Positions 13,351 to 26,247 are shown, counted from the first letter of the stretch. The stretch is 64,000 nucleotides of DNA from Aristolochia californica (GCA_029961685.1 JARWKL010000002.1:26008908-26072907), one strand, 5' to 3'. Translations and numbers: made by a program. Notes: a model not told the origin generated them from the sequence alone.

Positions 13351-13585
13351 AGACCAGTCTCCATGTTATCCATCCTTCCTTTCAAGGTTTCCAAACTGAG
13401 AGTGAACTTCTCCTCCAATGCAGCAAATTTCTTGCCAATAGTTAGACCATTTTCCATGCTATCCATCCTTCCCTTCAAGGTCTCCATATTGATATCAATT
13501 TTTGAGAACCTCTCTAGGACATTATAATATTTTCTTTCAAGCAATTCAAAGTATTCATTGGTGCTTCTCTCTACCGGGTTACCCT

Positions 13586-13597
13586 GCTCTGATACCA
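13586..13597 (-). other. Primer-binding site (initiator tRNA-Met type)
   Basis: On the element strand the sequence is TGGTATCAGAGC, three bases after the 5' LTR. This is the classic plant primer site complementary to the 3' end of initiator methionine tRNA, where minus-strand DNA synthesis starts. It shows the right-hand LTR is the 5' LTR. Confidence 0.93.
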
Positions 13598-13600
13598 AGT

Positions 13601-14470
13601 TGTTATGGTCCCTAGCCATGGATCTAGTAACTCAACGAGATACTGATGAATCCAGCACGTACACGGGTTTAAACTCTGTAAAGAACCAAGAATTTCATCT
13701 CCAACCACTCTAAGTTGGAAACAGAATTCCTTTCTCTCACAAATGGGTTCAAACACTATTCACGCATAGGTAAACCACTATTCACGTAGGTAATTTAATA
13801 ATAGAACCCCAACCTTATGAACTTAGGAAAAATCAGTCTCAATTTACCTTTTTTTAACTTAGGTAAATTGTCTCCTCTATTTCGCCGTGAAGGACTTTGT
13901 TTCACCGTGAAGGAACCCTATTTCACCGTGAAGGAAGAAGAGTTCTTCTTCTTGGACAGGGTTTGATCCTCTTCCTTCTTCTTCCATCCTTGGTTCCGTG
14001 AATGAAGCAAGGCCTCTTGCAGTCACGATGAAGCAGAAATTCCTCTGCTCTCGCCTTGGCTGAAGAAGGGGTTCATGCAACCCTTCTTCCTCCTTAGTTT
14101 CGTGAAACACAAGGTCTCTTTTCACCCCGTCAGATAGAGATTCCCTCTTCTCTTCCCTTCTCAACCTCCCAAACCACTCACAAAAGCACCAACGACGAAG
14201 GGAAGGTTTACGCCCAAAATCTCAGAAGAGGGAGCTCAAGGAGAACCTAGATTAACCTAATTTACTCTAGTTTATACTAATTCTGAACTTAGCTTTATTT
14301 CTCCATCCTTACCCCTTAAAAAGGGTAGTTAACATCAACATAGGTTTGGGTTATAAAACCCAATTCTACCCCTACCTTTTAGTCTTATTACAAATCAATA
14401 AAATTCGAAATTAAAAGCAACAAAAAAATAAAAGTAAAGTAGATGACTCAGTCTTATTGAGTTCATAACA
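13601..14470 (-). repeat. 5' LTR of the nested element
   Basis: 870 bp, TGTTATGG...CATAACA. It is 22 bp longer than the other LTR, accounted for by a tandem duplication at about 13,755-13,790 (CACTATTCACG twice). TATAAAC on the element strand at about 14,270-14,276 is a candidate promoter element. Confidence 0.95.
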
Positions 14471-14475
14471 AAGGA
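14471..14475. repeat. Target-site duplication, right copy (AAGGA)
   Basis: Matches 11,329-11,333 exactly. The satellite monomer resumes at once with CTACAAAAAATTAAATT. Confidence 0.95.
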
Positions 14476-16548
14476 CTACAAAAAATTAAATTTTGAAGTT
14501 AACGTGTAGTTGGATATTTACCATAGCCAAACCACCTACTTTTTGCCTATCCATCAAAATCAGAGATACTTTTTGGAATTATCTCTATCAGCATTTGTGC
14601 ATTTCCATTTTGGATGTTCAATTTTTTTTTTCAAATCCAAACTTGTCCCACTTTTCTCGTAAACAAAATGAAATTTTAGAGTTCATGTATGCAAAAAAAT
14701 TTGAAAACTATAGTTAATGTAAGTGAAGAAAATTATTTCACTCACTAAAAATGAACTCCAAAGTTTTGCTATCCATGTTTGGGAAATTCCACTAGTACAA
14801 CCTCTAATAGCTTGGTGGAATTTTATAAGAAAGAGATTTCTAATTGATCCTAACATGTTTTAAATGTGGTGGGTATCCATGCCAGAAACATGCTGAAGAT
14901 GCAAATGAAGATCCAAAAATTTCAAGGAGTACAAAAAATTAAATTCTCAAGTTAATGTATGGTTGGATATTTACCTGAGCTAAACAACCCACTTTTTGCC
15001 TATCCTTCAAAATTAGAGATACTTTTTCGAATTATTTCTCTCAGTATTTGTGCATTTCCATTTTGGATGTTCAACTTTTTTTCCAAATCCAAACTTCTCC
15101 CACTTTTCTCGTTAACAAAATGAAAATTTTAGAGTTCACGTATACAAAAAAAATTGAAAACTATAACAAATGTAAGTGAAGAAAATTATTTCACGCACTA
15201 AAAATGAACTCCAAAGTTTTCTTATCCATGGTTGGAAAATTCCACTAGTACCACCCCTAATAGCTTGGTAGAATTTTATAACAAAGATTTTTAAGTGATC
15301 CTAACATGTTTTAAATGTGGTGGGTATGCATGCCAGAAACATGTTGAAGATGGAAATGAGCTAATGATCCTAAAACTTCAAGGAGTAGAAAAAATTAAAT
15401 TCTCAAGTTAACGTATGATTGGATATTTACAAGAGCCAAACATCCCACCTTTGCCTATCCTTCAAAATCAGATATACTTTTTGGAATTATTGTTCTCAGC
15501 ATTTGTGCATTTCCATTTTGGATGTTATATTTTTTTTTTCAAATCCAAACTTGTCCCACTTTGCTCGTAAAAAAAATGAAAATTTTAGAGTTCATGTATG
15601 AAAAAATATTTGAAAACTATAATAAAAGTAAGTGAAGAAAATTAGCTCACGCACTAAAAATGAAGTCCAAAATTTTGTTATCCATGTTTTGGAAATTCCA
15701 CTAGTACAACCCCTAAAAGCTTGTTGGAATTTTATAAGAAAGATATTTTTAATTGATCCTAACATGTTTTAAATGTGGTGAGTATGCATGCCAGAAATAT
15801 GTTGAAGATGCAAATGAAGATCCAAAATTTTCAAGGAGTAGAAAAAATTAAATTCTCAAGTTAATGTATGGTTGGATATTTAGCTGAGCTAAACAACCCA
15901 CTTTTTACCTATCCTTCAAAATTAGAGATACTTTTTAGAATTATTTCTCTCAGCATTTGTGCATTTCCATTTTGGATGTTAAATTTTTTTTTCAAATCTA
16001 AACTTCTCCCACTTTTCTCGTTAACAAAATGAAAATTTTAGAGTTCACGTATACAAAAAATTTTGAAAACTATAACAAATGTAAGTGAAGAAAATTATTT
16101 CACGCACTAAAAATGAACTCCAATGTTTTCTTATCCATGTTTGGAAAATTCCACTAGTACCACCGCTAATAGCTTGGTGGAATTTTACAAGAAAGAGATT
16201 TTTAAGTGATCCTAACATGTTTTAAATGTGGTGGGTATGCATGCCAGAAACATGTTGAAGATGGAAATGACCTAATGATCATAAAACTTCTAGGAGTAGA
16301 AAAAATTAAATTCTCAAGTTAATGTATGGTTGGATATTTACAAGAGCCAAACATCCCAGCTTTTGCCTATCCATCAAAATCAAAGATACTTTTTGGAATT
16401 ATCTCTCTCAGGATTTGTGCATTTCCATTTTGGATGTTCAATTTTTTTTTCAAATCCAAACCTGTCCCAGTTTTCTCGTAAATAAAAATAATATTTTAGA
16501 GTTCATGTATGCAAAAAAATTTGAAAACTATAATAAATGTAAGTGAAG

Positions 16549-16569
16549 AAAATTATTTAAACATGTTGA
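16549..16569 (+). repeat. Shortened A monomer, deletion junction 4
   Basis: AAAATTATTT joins AAACATGTTGAAG. Downstream it carries the same CCTATTCTTC and GCATTTTCATTTTGG markers as most other shortened monomers. Confidence 0.85.
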
Positions 16570-19146
16570 AGATGCAAATGACCTAATGATCCAAAAACTT
16601 CAAGGAGTAGAAAAAATTAAATTCAAAAGTGAACGTGTGGTTGGATATTTACCAGAGCCAAATAACCTACTCTTTGCCTATTCTTCCAAATTAGAGATAA
16701 TTTTTGGAATTATCTCTCTCAGCATTTGTGCATTTTCATTTTGGATGTTCAAATTTTTTTTTTCAAATCCAAACTTGTCCCACTTTTCTTGTAAACAAAA
16801 TGAAAATTTTAGAGTTCATGTATCCAAAAAATTTTGAAAACTATAATAAATTAATGTGAAGAAAATTATTTCACGCACTAAAAATGAACTCCAAAGTTTT
16901 ATTATCCATGTTTGGGAAATTCCACTCGTACAACCGCTAATAGCTTGGTGGAATTTTATAAGAAAGAGATTTCTAATTGATCCTAACATGTTTTAAATGT
17001 GGTGGGTATGCATCCTAGAAACTTTTTGAAGATGCAAATGACCTAATGATCCAAAAACTTCAAGGAAAAGAAAAAATTAAATTCTCAAGAAAACATGTGG
17101 TTGGATATTTACCAAAGCCTAACAACCCACTTTTTGCTAATCCATCAAATCAGAGATACATTTTGGAATTATATCTCTCAGCATTTGTGCATTTCCATTT
17201 TGGATGTTAAATCATTTTTTCAAATCCAAACTTTTCCCACTTTTCTCGTAAAAAAAATGAAAATTTTAGAGTTCATTTATGCAAAAAAATTGAAAACTAA
17301 AATAAATGTAAGTGAAGAAAACTATTTAACGCACTAAAAATGAACTCCAAAGTTTTTTTACCCTTGTTTGGAAAATTCCACTAGTACCACCCCTAATAGC
17401 TTGGTGGAATTTTATAAGAAAAAGATTTTTAATTGATCCTAACATGTTTTAAATGTGGTGGGTATGCATGCCAGAAACATGTTATAGATGGAAATTACCT
17501 AATGATCCAAAAACTTCTAGGAGTAGAAAAAATTAAATTCTCAAGTTAACGTATGGTTGGATATTTACAAGAGCCAAACATCCCACTTTTTGCCTATCCT
17601 TCAAATTAGAGATACTTTTTGGAATTATTTCTCTCAGCATTTGTGCATTTCCATTTTGGATGTTCAATCGATTTTTCAAATCCAAACTTGTCCCACTTTT
17701 CTCGTAAACAAAATGAAAAATTTAGAGTTCATGTATGCAAAAAAAAATTGAAAACTATAATATATGTAAGTGAAGAAAATTATTTCACGCACTAAAAATT
17801 AACTCCAAATTTTTGTTATCCATGTTTGGGAAATTCCACTAGTACAACACATAATAGCTTGGTGGAATTTTATAAGAAAGAGATTCTAATTGATCCTGAC
17901 ATGTTTTAAATGTGGTGGGTATGCATCCCAGAAACATGTTGAAGATGCAAATGACCTAATGATCCAAAAACTTCAAGGAGTAGAAAAAATTAAATTCTGA
18001 AGTTAACGTGTGGTTGGATATTTTCCAGAGCCAAACAACCCACTTTTTGCCTATTCTTCAAAATCAGAGATACTTTTTGGAATTATCTCTCTCAGCATTT
18101 GTGCATTTCCATTTTGGATGTCCAATCTTTTTTTCAAATCCAAACTTGTCCCACTTTTTTCGTAAAAAAAATTATAATTTTGGAGTTCATGCATGCAGAA
18201 AATTTTGAAAGCTATATTAAATGTAAGTGAAGAAGATTATTTCACGTACTAAAAATGAACTTCAAAGTTTTGTTATCCATGTTGGGGAAATTCCACTAGT
18301 ACTAGCCCTAATAACTTGGTAGAATTTTATAAGAAAGAGATTTCTAATTGATCCTAACATATTTTAAATGTGGTGGGTATGCATGCCAGAAAGATGTTGA
18401 AGATGCAAATGACCTAATGATCCAAAAACGTCAAGGAGTAGAAAAAATTAAATTCTCAAGTAAACGTGTGGTTGCATATTTATCAGAGCCAAACATCCCA
18501 CTTTTTGCCTATCCTTCAAAATCAGAGATACCTTTTTGAATTATCTCTCTCAGCATTTGAGCAATTCCATTTTGGTTGTTCAATCCTTTTTCAAATCCAA
18601 ACTTGTCCCACTTTTCTCGTTAAAAAAATGAAAATTTTAGAGTTTGTATGCAAAAAAAATTGAAAACTATAATAAATGTTAGTGAAGAAATTTATATCAC
18701 GCACTAAAAATGAACTCCAATGTTTTGTTATCCATGTTTGGGAAATTTCACCAGTACAACCCCAAATAGCTTGGTGGAATTTTATAAGAAAGCGATTTCT
18801 AATAGATCCTAACTTGTTTTAAATGTGGAGGGTATGCATGCAAGAAACATGTTGAAGATGCAAATGACAAATTTTGTTCAAAAAATTCAAGGAGTTGAAA
18901 AAATTAAATTCTCAAGTTAACGTGTGGTTGGATATTTACAAGAGCCAAACAACACACTTTTTGCCTATCCTTCAAAATCAGAGATACTTTTTGGAATTAT
19001 CTTTGTCAGCATTTGTGTATTTCCATTTTGGATGTTCAATCTTTTTTTCAAATCCAAACTTGTCCCACTTTTCTTGTAAACAAAATGAAAATTTTAGAGT
19101 TCATGTTTGCAAAAAAATTTGTAAACTATAATAAATGTAAGTGAAG

Positions 19147-19167
19147 AAAATTATTTAAACATGTTGA
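19147..19167 (+). repeat. Shortened A monomer, deletion junction 5
   Basis: The same junction, followed by CTTTAATGAGTAG and CCTATTCTTC. Confidence 0.85.
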
Positions 19168-22100
19168 AGATGCAAATGACCTAATGATCCAAAAACTTTA
19201 ATGAGTAGAAAAAATTAAATTCTAAAGTTAACGTGTGGTTTGATATTTACCAGAGCCAAACAACCTAGTTTTTGCCTATTCTTCAAAATCAGTTGTACTT
19301 TTTGCAATTATCTCTCTCAACATTTGTGCATTTTCATTTTGGATGTTCAATTTTTTTTTCAAATCCAAACTTGTCCCACTTTTCTCGTAAACAAAATTAA
19401 AATTTTAGAGTTCATATATGCAATAAAATTTGAAAACTATAATAAATGTAAGTGAAGAAAATTATTTCACGCACTAAAAATGAACTTGAAAGTTTTGTTA
19501 TCCATGTTTGAGAAATTCCACTAGTACAACACATAATAGCTTGGTGGCATTTTATAAGAAAGAGATTTGTAATTGATCCTAACATGTTTTAAATGTGGTT
19601 GGTATGCAAGCCAGAAACATGTTGAAGATGCAAATGAGCTAATGATCAAAAAACTTCAAGGAGTAGAAAAAATTAAATTCTCAAGTTAACCTGTGGTTGG
19701 ATATTTACAAGAGCCAAACAACCCACTTTTTGCCTATCCTTCAAAATCAAAGATACTTTTTGGAATTATCTCTCTCAACATTTGTGCATTTCCATTTTGG
19801 ATGTCCAATCTTTTTTTCAAATCCAAACTTGTCCCACTTTTCTCGTAAACAAAATTAAAATTTTGGAGTTCATGTATGCAGAAAAAATTGAAAACTATAA
19901 TAAATGTAAGTGAAGAAGATTATTTCACACACTAAAAATGAACTTCAAAGTTTTGTTATCCATGTTTGGGAAATTCCACTAGTACCACGCCTAATAGCTT
20001 GGTGGAATTTTATAAGACAGAGATTTCTAATTTATCATAACATGTTTTAAATGTGGTGGGTATGCATGCCAGAAACATTTTGAAGATGCAAATGACCTAA
20101 TGATCCAAAAACTTCAAGTAGTAGAAAAAATTAAATTCTCAAGTAAACGTGTGGTTGGATATTTAACAGAGCCAAACATCCCACTTTTGGCCTATCCTTC
20201 AAAATCAGAGATACCTTTTGGAATTACCTCTCTCAGCTTTTGTGAAATTCCATTTTTGATGTTCAATCCTTTTTTCAAATCCAAACTTGTCCCACTTTTC
20301 TTGTAAACAAAATGAAAATATTAGAGTTCATGGATGTAAAAAAAAATTGAAAACTATAATAAATGTATGAGAAGAAAATTATTTCATGTACTAAAAACGA
20401 ACTCCAGAGTTTTGTTATCCTTGTTTGGGAAATTCCACTTGTACAACCCCTAATAGATTGGTGGAATTTTAGAAGAAAGAGATTTCTAATTGATCCTAAC
20501 CTGTTTTAAATGTGGTGGGTATGCATGCCAGAAATATGTTGAAGATGCAAAGGACCTAATGATCAAAAAATTTCAACGAGTAGAAAAAATTAAATTCTCA
20601 AGTTAACGTGTGGTTGGATATTTACCGGAGCCAAACAACCCACTTTTTTCCTTCCCTTAAAATTCAGAGATACTTTTTGGAAATATCTCTCTTAGCATTT
20701 GTGCGTTTCCATTTTGGATGTTCAATTTTTTTTTCAAATTCAAACATGTCCCACTTTTCTCGTAAACAAAATGAAAATTTTAGAGTTCATTGGATCAAAA
20801 AAATTGGAAAACTATAATAAATGTACGCGAATAAAATTATTTCAAGCACTAAAAATGAACTCCAGAGTTTTGTTATCCATGTTTGGGAAATTCCACTAGT
20901 AACCCCCCTAACACCTTAGTGGAATTTTATAAGAAAGAGATTTCTAATTGATCCTAACATGTTCTAAATGTCGTGGGTATGCATGCCAGAAACATGTTGA
21001 AGATGCAAATAACCTAATGATCCAAAATCTTCAAGGAGTAGAAAAAATTAAATTCTCAAGTAAACGTGTGGTTGGATATTTACAAGAGTCAAACAACCCA
21101 CTTTTTGCCTATCCTTAAAAATCATAGATACTTTTTGAAATTATCTCTCTTAGCATTTGTGCATTTCCATTTTGGATGTTCAATCTTTTTTTCAAATCCA
21201 AACGTGTCCCACTTTTCTCGTAAACAAAATGAAAATTTTAGAGTTCATGTAAGCAAAAACATTTGAAAACTATAATAAAAGTAAGTTAAGAAATTTATTT
21301 CACACACAAAAAATGAACTCCAATGTTTTGTTATCCATGTTTGGGAAATTCCACTAGTACAACCTCTATCAGTTAGGTGGAATTTTGTAAGAAAGACATT
21401 TCTAATTGAGCCAAACATGTTTTAAATGTGGTTGGTATGCATGGCAGAAATATGTTGAAGATGCAAATGACCTAATGATCCAAAAATTTCAAGGAGGAGA
21501 AAAAATTAAATTCTCAAGTTTACGTGTGGTTGGGTATTTACCAGAGCCAAACAACCCACTTTTTGCCTATCCTTCAATATAAGAGATACTTTTTGGAATT
21601 ATCTCTCTCAACATTTCTACATATCCATTTTGGAAGTTCTATTTTTTTCTCAAAACCAAACTTGTCCTACTTTTCTCGTAAACAAAATTAAAATTTTAGA
21701 GTTCATGTATGCAAAAAAAATTAAAAACAATAATAAATGTAAGTGAAGAAAATTATTTCACGCACTTAAAATGAACTCCAAAGTTTTGTTATCCATGTTT
21801 GGGAAATTCCACTAGTATAACCCCTGCTTGCATGGTGGAATTTTATAAGAAAGAGATATCTAATTGATCCTAACATGTTTTAAATGTGGTGGGTATGCAT
21901 GCCATAAACATATTGAAGATGCAAATGACCTAATCATCCAAAAACTTCATGGAGTAGAAAAAATTAAATTCTCAAGTTAACGTGTGGTTGGATATTTACA
22001 AGAGCCAAACATCCCAGTTTTTGCCTATCCTTAAAAATCAGAGATACTTTTTGGAATTATCTCTCTCAGTATTTGGGCATTTTCATTTTGGATGTTCAAT

Positions 22101-22699
22101 TTTTTTTTCAAATCCAAACTTGTCCCACTTTGCTCGTAAACAAAATGAAAAATTTAGAGTTTATGTATGCAAAAAAATTTGAAAACTATAATAAATGTAA
22201 GTGAAGAAAATTAGTTCACGCACTAAAAATGAACTCCAAAATTTTGTTATCTATTTTTGGGAAATTCCACTATTATAACCCCTAAAAGCTTGTTGGAATT
22301 TTATAAGAAAGAGATTTCTAATTGATCCTAACATGTTTTAAATGTGGTGGGTATGCATCCCAGAAACATGTTGAAGATGCAAATGACCTAATGATCCAAA
22401 AATTTCAAGGAGTAGAAATAATTAAATTCTCAAGTTAACGTGTGGTTGAATATTTACCAGAGCTAAACAACCCACTTTTTTCCTATCCTTCAAAATCAGA
22501 GATATTTTTTGGAATTATCTCTCTATGCAATTATGCATTTCCATTTTGGATGTTAAATTTTTGTTTCAAGTCCAAATTGTCCATCTTTTCTCGTAAACAA
22601 AATGAAAATTTTAGAGTTCAGGTATGCAAAAAAATTATAAAACTTCAATAAATGTAAGTGAGGAAAATTATTTCATGCACTATAAATGAACTCCAAAAT

Positions 22700-23590
22700 T
22701 TTGTTATCCATGGTTGGGAAATTCCACTAGTACAACTCCTAATAGCATGGTGGAATTTTATAAGAAACAGAAATCTAATTGATCCTAACATGTTGTAAAT
22801 GTGGTGGGTATGCATGCCAGAAATCCGTTGAAGATGCAAATGACCTAATGATCCAAAAAATTCGAGTAAAAAAAATTAAATTCTCAAGTTAACGTGTATT
22901 TGGATATTTACCAAAGCCAAACAACCCACTTTTTACCTATCCTGCAAAATCAGAGATACTTTTTGGAATTATCTCTCTGAGCATTTGTGCATTTCCATTT
23001 TGGATGTTCAATTTTTTTTTCAAATCCAAACTTGTCCCACATTTCTCGTAAACAAAATGAAAATTTTAGAGTTCATGTATGCGAAAAAAATTAAAAACTA
23101 TAATAAATGTAATTGTAAAAAAAATATTTCACGCACAAAAAATGAACTCCAAAGTTTTGTTATCCATGTTTTGGAAATTCCACTAATACATCCCCTAATA
23201 GCTTGGAGGAATTTTATAAGAAAGAGATTTCTACTTGATCCGAACATGTTTTAAATGTGGTGGGTATGCATACCAGGAACATGTTGAAGATGCAATTGAC
23301 CTAATGATCATAAAATTTCAAGGAGTAGAAAAAATTAAATTCTCAAGTTAACGTGTGGTTGGATATTTACCAGAGCCAAACAACCCAGTTTTTGCCTATT
23401 CTTCAAAATTAGAGATACTTTTTGGAATTATCTCTCTCAGCATTTGTGCATTTCCATTTTGGATGTTCAATCTTTTTTTCAAATCCTAACTTGTCCCACT
23501 TTTCTCGGAAACAAAATTAGAATTTAAGAGTTAATGTATGCAAAAAAATTTGAAAACCATAATAAATGTAAGTGAAGAAAATTATTTAAA
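22700..23590 (+). repeat. Family A higher-order block, copy 3
   Basis: Same marked order as copies 1 and 2: CCATGGTTGGG with ACTCCTAATAGCATGG, then TTTACCAAAGCC, then CATGTTTTGGAAATTCC with CTACTTGATCCGAACATG, then the shortened monomer at about 23,588. The preceding monomer with CTCTATGCAATT and TTTTTGTTTCAA (about 22,520) is also found before copy 2 (about 5650) and at about 26,860. Confidence 0.75.
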
Positions 23591-23598
23591 CTTGTTGA
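23578..23598 (+). repeat. Shortened A monomer, deletion junction 6
   Basis: ATTATTT joins AAACTTGTTGAAG. It closes higher-order block copy 3. Confidence 0.85.
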
Positions 23599-23689
23599 AG
23601 ATGCAAATGACCTAATAATCCAAAAACTTAATGGAGCAGAAAAAATTAAATTCTAAGGTTAACGTGTGGTTGGATATTTACAAGAGCAA

Positions 23690-24470
23690 AACAACCCACT
23701 TTTTGCCATGAAAATTTTAGTGTTCATGTATGCAAAAAAATTTGAAAACAATAATAAATGTAAGTGAAGAAAATTATTTTACACACTAAAAATAAACCCC
23801 AAAGTTTTATTATCCATGTTTAGGAATTTCCCCTAGTACAACCCCTAATAGCTTGGTGGAATTTTATAAGAAAGAGATTTTTATTTGATCATAACATGTT
23901 TTAAATGTGGTGGGTATGCATGCCAGAAACAATATGAAGATGGAAATGACCTAATGATCAAAAAACTTCTAGGTGCAGAAAAAATTAAATTCTCAAGTTA
24001 ACGTATGGTTGGATATTTACAAGAGCCAAACATCCCACTTTTTGCCTATCCTTCAAAATCAGAGATACTTTTTGGAATTATCTCTCTCAGCATTTGTGCA
24101 TTTCCATTTTGGATGTTCAATCTTTTTTTCAAATCCAAACTTGTCCCACTTTTCTCGTAAACAAAATGAAAATTTTAGACTTCAAGTCTGCAAAAAATTT
24201 TCAAAACTAAATTAAATGTAAGTGAAGAAAATTATACCACGCACTAAAAATGAACTCCAATGTTTTGTTATCCCTGTTTGAGAAATTCCACTAGTACAAC
24301 CCCTAATAGCTTGGTGGAATTTTATAAGATAGAGATTTCTAATTGATCCTAACGTGTTTTAAATGTGGTGGGTATGCATGCAAGAAACATGTTGAAGATG
24401 CAAATGACAAAATGATCCTAAAATTTCAAGGAGTAGAAAAAAATTTAGAATCCAAACTTGTCCCACTTTT
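23690..24470 (+). repeat. Two further internally deleted A monomers
   Basis: At about 23,707 CTTTTTGCC joins ATGAAAATTTTAG, losing roughly 170 bp of monomer. At about 24,446 GTAGAAAAAAATTTAGA joins ATCCAAACTTGTCCC, losing roughly 180 bp. These junctions differ from the recurrent 147-bp deletion and each is seen once. Confidence 0.75.
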
Positions 24471-24543
24471 CTCGTAAACAAAATGAAATTTTAGACTTTA
24501 TGTATGCAAAAAAATTTGAAAAATATAGTAGATGTAAGTGAAG

Positions 24544-24564
24544 AAAATAATTTAAACATGTTGA
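24544..24564 (+). repeat. Shortened A monomer, deletion junction 7
   Basis: AAAATAATTT joins AAACATG. It shares GAAGTTGCAAATGAAC and GAAAAAGTTAAATTC with junction 8, so 7 and 8 are a closer pair. Confidence 0.85.
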
Positions 24565-26226
24565 AGTTGCAAATGAACGAATGATCCAAAAACTTCATGG
24601 AGTAGAAAAAGTTAAATTCTAAAGTTAACGGATGGAGGGATATTTACCAGAGCCAAACAACCCACTTTTTGCCTATTCTTCAAAATCAGAGACACTTTTT
24701 GGAATTATCTCTATCAGCATTTGTGCATTTTCATTTTGGATGTTCAATTTTTTTTTCAAATCCAAACTTGTCCCACTTTTCTCGTAAACAAAATGAAAAT
24801 TTCAGAGTTCATATATGCAAAAAAAATTGAAAACTATAATAAACGTAAGTGAAGAAAATTATTTCACGCACTAAAATCGAACTCCAAGGTTTTGTTATCC
24901 ATGTTTGGGAAATTTCCCTAGTACAACCACTAATAGCTTGGTAGAATTTTATAAGAAAGAGATTTCTAATTGATCCTAAAATGTTTTAAATGTGGTGGGT
25001 ATGCATGCCAGAAACATGTTGAAAATGCAAATGACCTAATGATACAAAAACTTAAAGGAGTAGTAAAAATTAAACTCTCAAGTTAACGTGAGGTGGGATA
25101 TTTACCAGACCCAAACATCCCACTTTTTGCCTATACTTCAAAATCAGAGATACTTTTTGGAATTATCTCTCTCAGCATTTGTGCATTTCCATTTTGGATG
25201 TCAAATTTTTTTTCAAATCCAAACTTGTCCCACTTTTCTCGTAAACAAAAAGAAAATTTTAGAGTTCATGTATGCAAAAAAAATAAAAAAACTACAATAA
25301 ATGTAACTGAAGAAAATTATTTCACGCAATAAAAATGATCTCCAAAGTTTTGTTATCTATGTTTGGGAAATTCCACTAGTACAACCCCTAATAGCATGGT
25401 GCAATTTTATAAAAAACAGATATCTAATTGATCCTAACTTGTTTTAAATGTGGTGGGTATGCATTCCAGAAACATATTGAAGATGCAAATGACCTAATGA
25501 TCCAAAAACTTCAAGGAGTAGAAAAAATTAAATTCTCAAGTTAACGTGTGGTTGGATATTTACTAGAGCCAAACAACCAACTTTTTGCCTATCCTTCAAA
25601 ATCAGAGATACTTTTTGGAATTATCTCTCTCAGCATTTGTGCATTTCCATTTTGGATGTCCATTTTTTTTTCAAATCCAAACTTGTCCCACTTTTCTCGT
25701 AGACAAAAAGAAAATTTTAGAGTTCATGTATGAAAAAAAAAATTAAAAACTATAAAAAATGTAAGCGAAGAAAATTATTTCACGCACTGAAAATGAACTC
25801 CAAAGTTTTGTTATCCAAGTTTGGCAAATTCTATTAGTACAACCCCTAATAGCATGGTGGAATTTTATAAGAAAGAGATATCTAATTGATCCTAACATGT
25901 TTTAAATGTGGTGGGTATGTGGGCCATAAACATATTGATGATGCAAATGACCTAATGATACAAAAACTTCATGGAGCAGTAAAAATTAAATTCTCAAGTC
26001 AATGTTTGGTTGGATATTTACCAGAGCCAAAAAACCGACTTTTTGCCTATCCTTCAAAATCATAGATATTTTTTTGAATTATCTCTCTCAGCATTTGTGC
26101 ATTTCCATTTTGGATGTTCAATTTTTTTTCAAATCCAAACTTGTCCCACTTTTCTCGTAAACAAAATGAACATTTTAGAGTTCATGTATGCAAAAAAATT
26201 TGAAAACTATAATAAATGTAAGTGAC

Positions 26227-26247
26227 GAAAATAATTTAAACATGTTG
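26227..26247 (+). repeat. Shortened A monomer, deletion junction 8
   Basis: AAAATAATTT joins AAACATG, with the same private variants as junction 7 about 1.68 kb upstream. Confidence 0.85.

Larger units (their letters stand above)
12264..13619 (-). pseudogene. gag: Degenerate gag (capsid/nucleocapsid) of the TR-GAG element
   Basis: One reading frame of 452 codons with no frameshift but three in-frame stops: TGA at 12,978-12,980 (codon 214), TAG at 12,594-12,596 (codon 342) and TAA at 12,477-12,479 (codon 381). In order it holds a coiled-coil-like N-terminal part, a duplicated Gly/Thr-rich linker (codons about 91-182), and the capsid lead-in FPTYNGSEDPLIWLYRCEK (about 190-208). Next comes the retrotransposon Gag core with GEAQLWYQL, VDWDEFKRLC, FGPP and EQYQ, then a zinc knuckle of the form C-x2-C-x7-H-x-C (about 396-409), and ISLHDITG near the end. 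In the family, Gag forms the virus-like particle and binds the RNA. With these stops no full protein can be made. The only upstream ATG lies inside the 5' LTR. Confidence 0.9.
11334..14470 (-). mobile_element. Non-autonomous Gag-only LTR retrotransposon (TR-GAG type, Ty3/gypsy-like), nested in satellite A
   Basis: A complete 3137-bp element on the minus strand. It has two LTRs (11,334-12,181 and 13,601-14,470) with TGTTATG...CATAACA ends and a 5-bp AAGGA duplication on both sides. A primer-binding site lies next to the right-hand (5') LTR, and a polypurine tract lies next to the left-hand (3') LTR. The 1419-bp interior holds only gag plus a tail remnant of pol. There is no protease, reverse transcriptase, RNase H or integrase core, so the element could only move with enzymes supplied in trans. 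The Gag sequence resembles plant Ty3/gypsy Gag; the clade was not assigned. The LTRs differ by roughly 6-7% by hand comparison plus a 22-bp indel, so the insertion is not recent. Confidence 0.93.

Noticed and set aside
13877..14164. Minus-strand frame of 95 codons inside the 5' LTR
   Set aside because: Same reason: it is LTR leader sequence with low-complexity Glu/Arg wording and is not preserved in the sister LTR.
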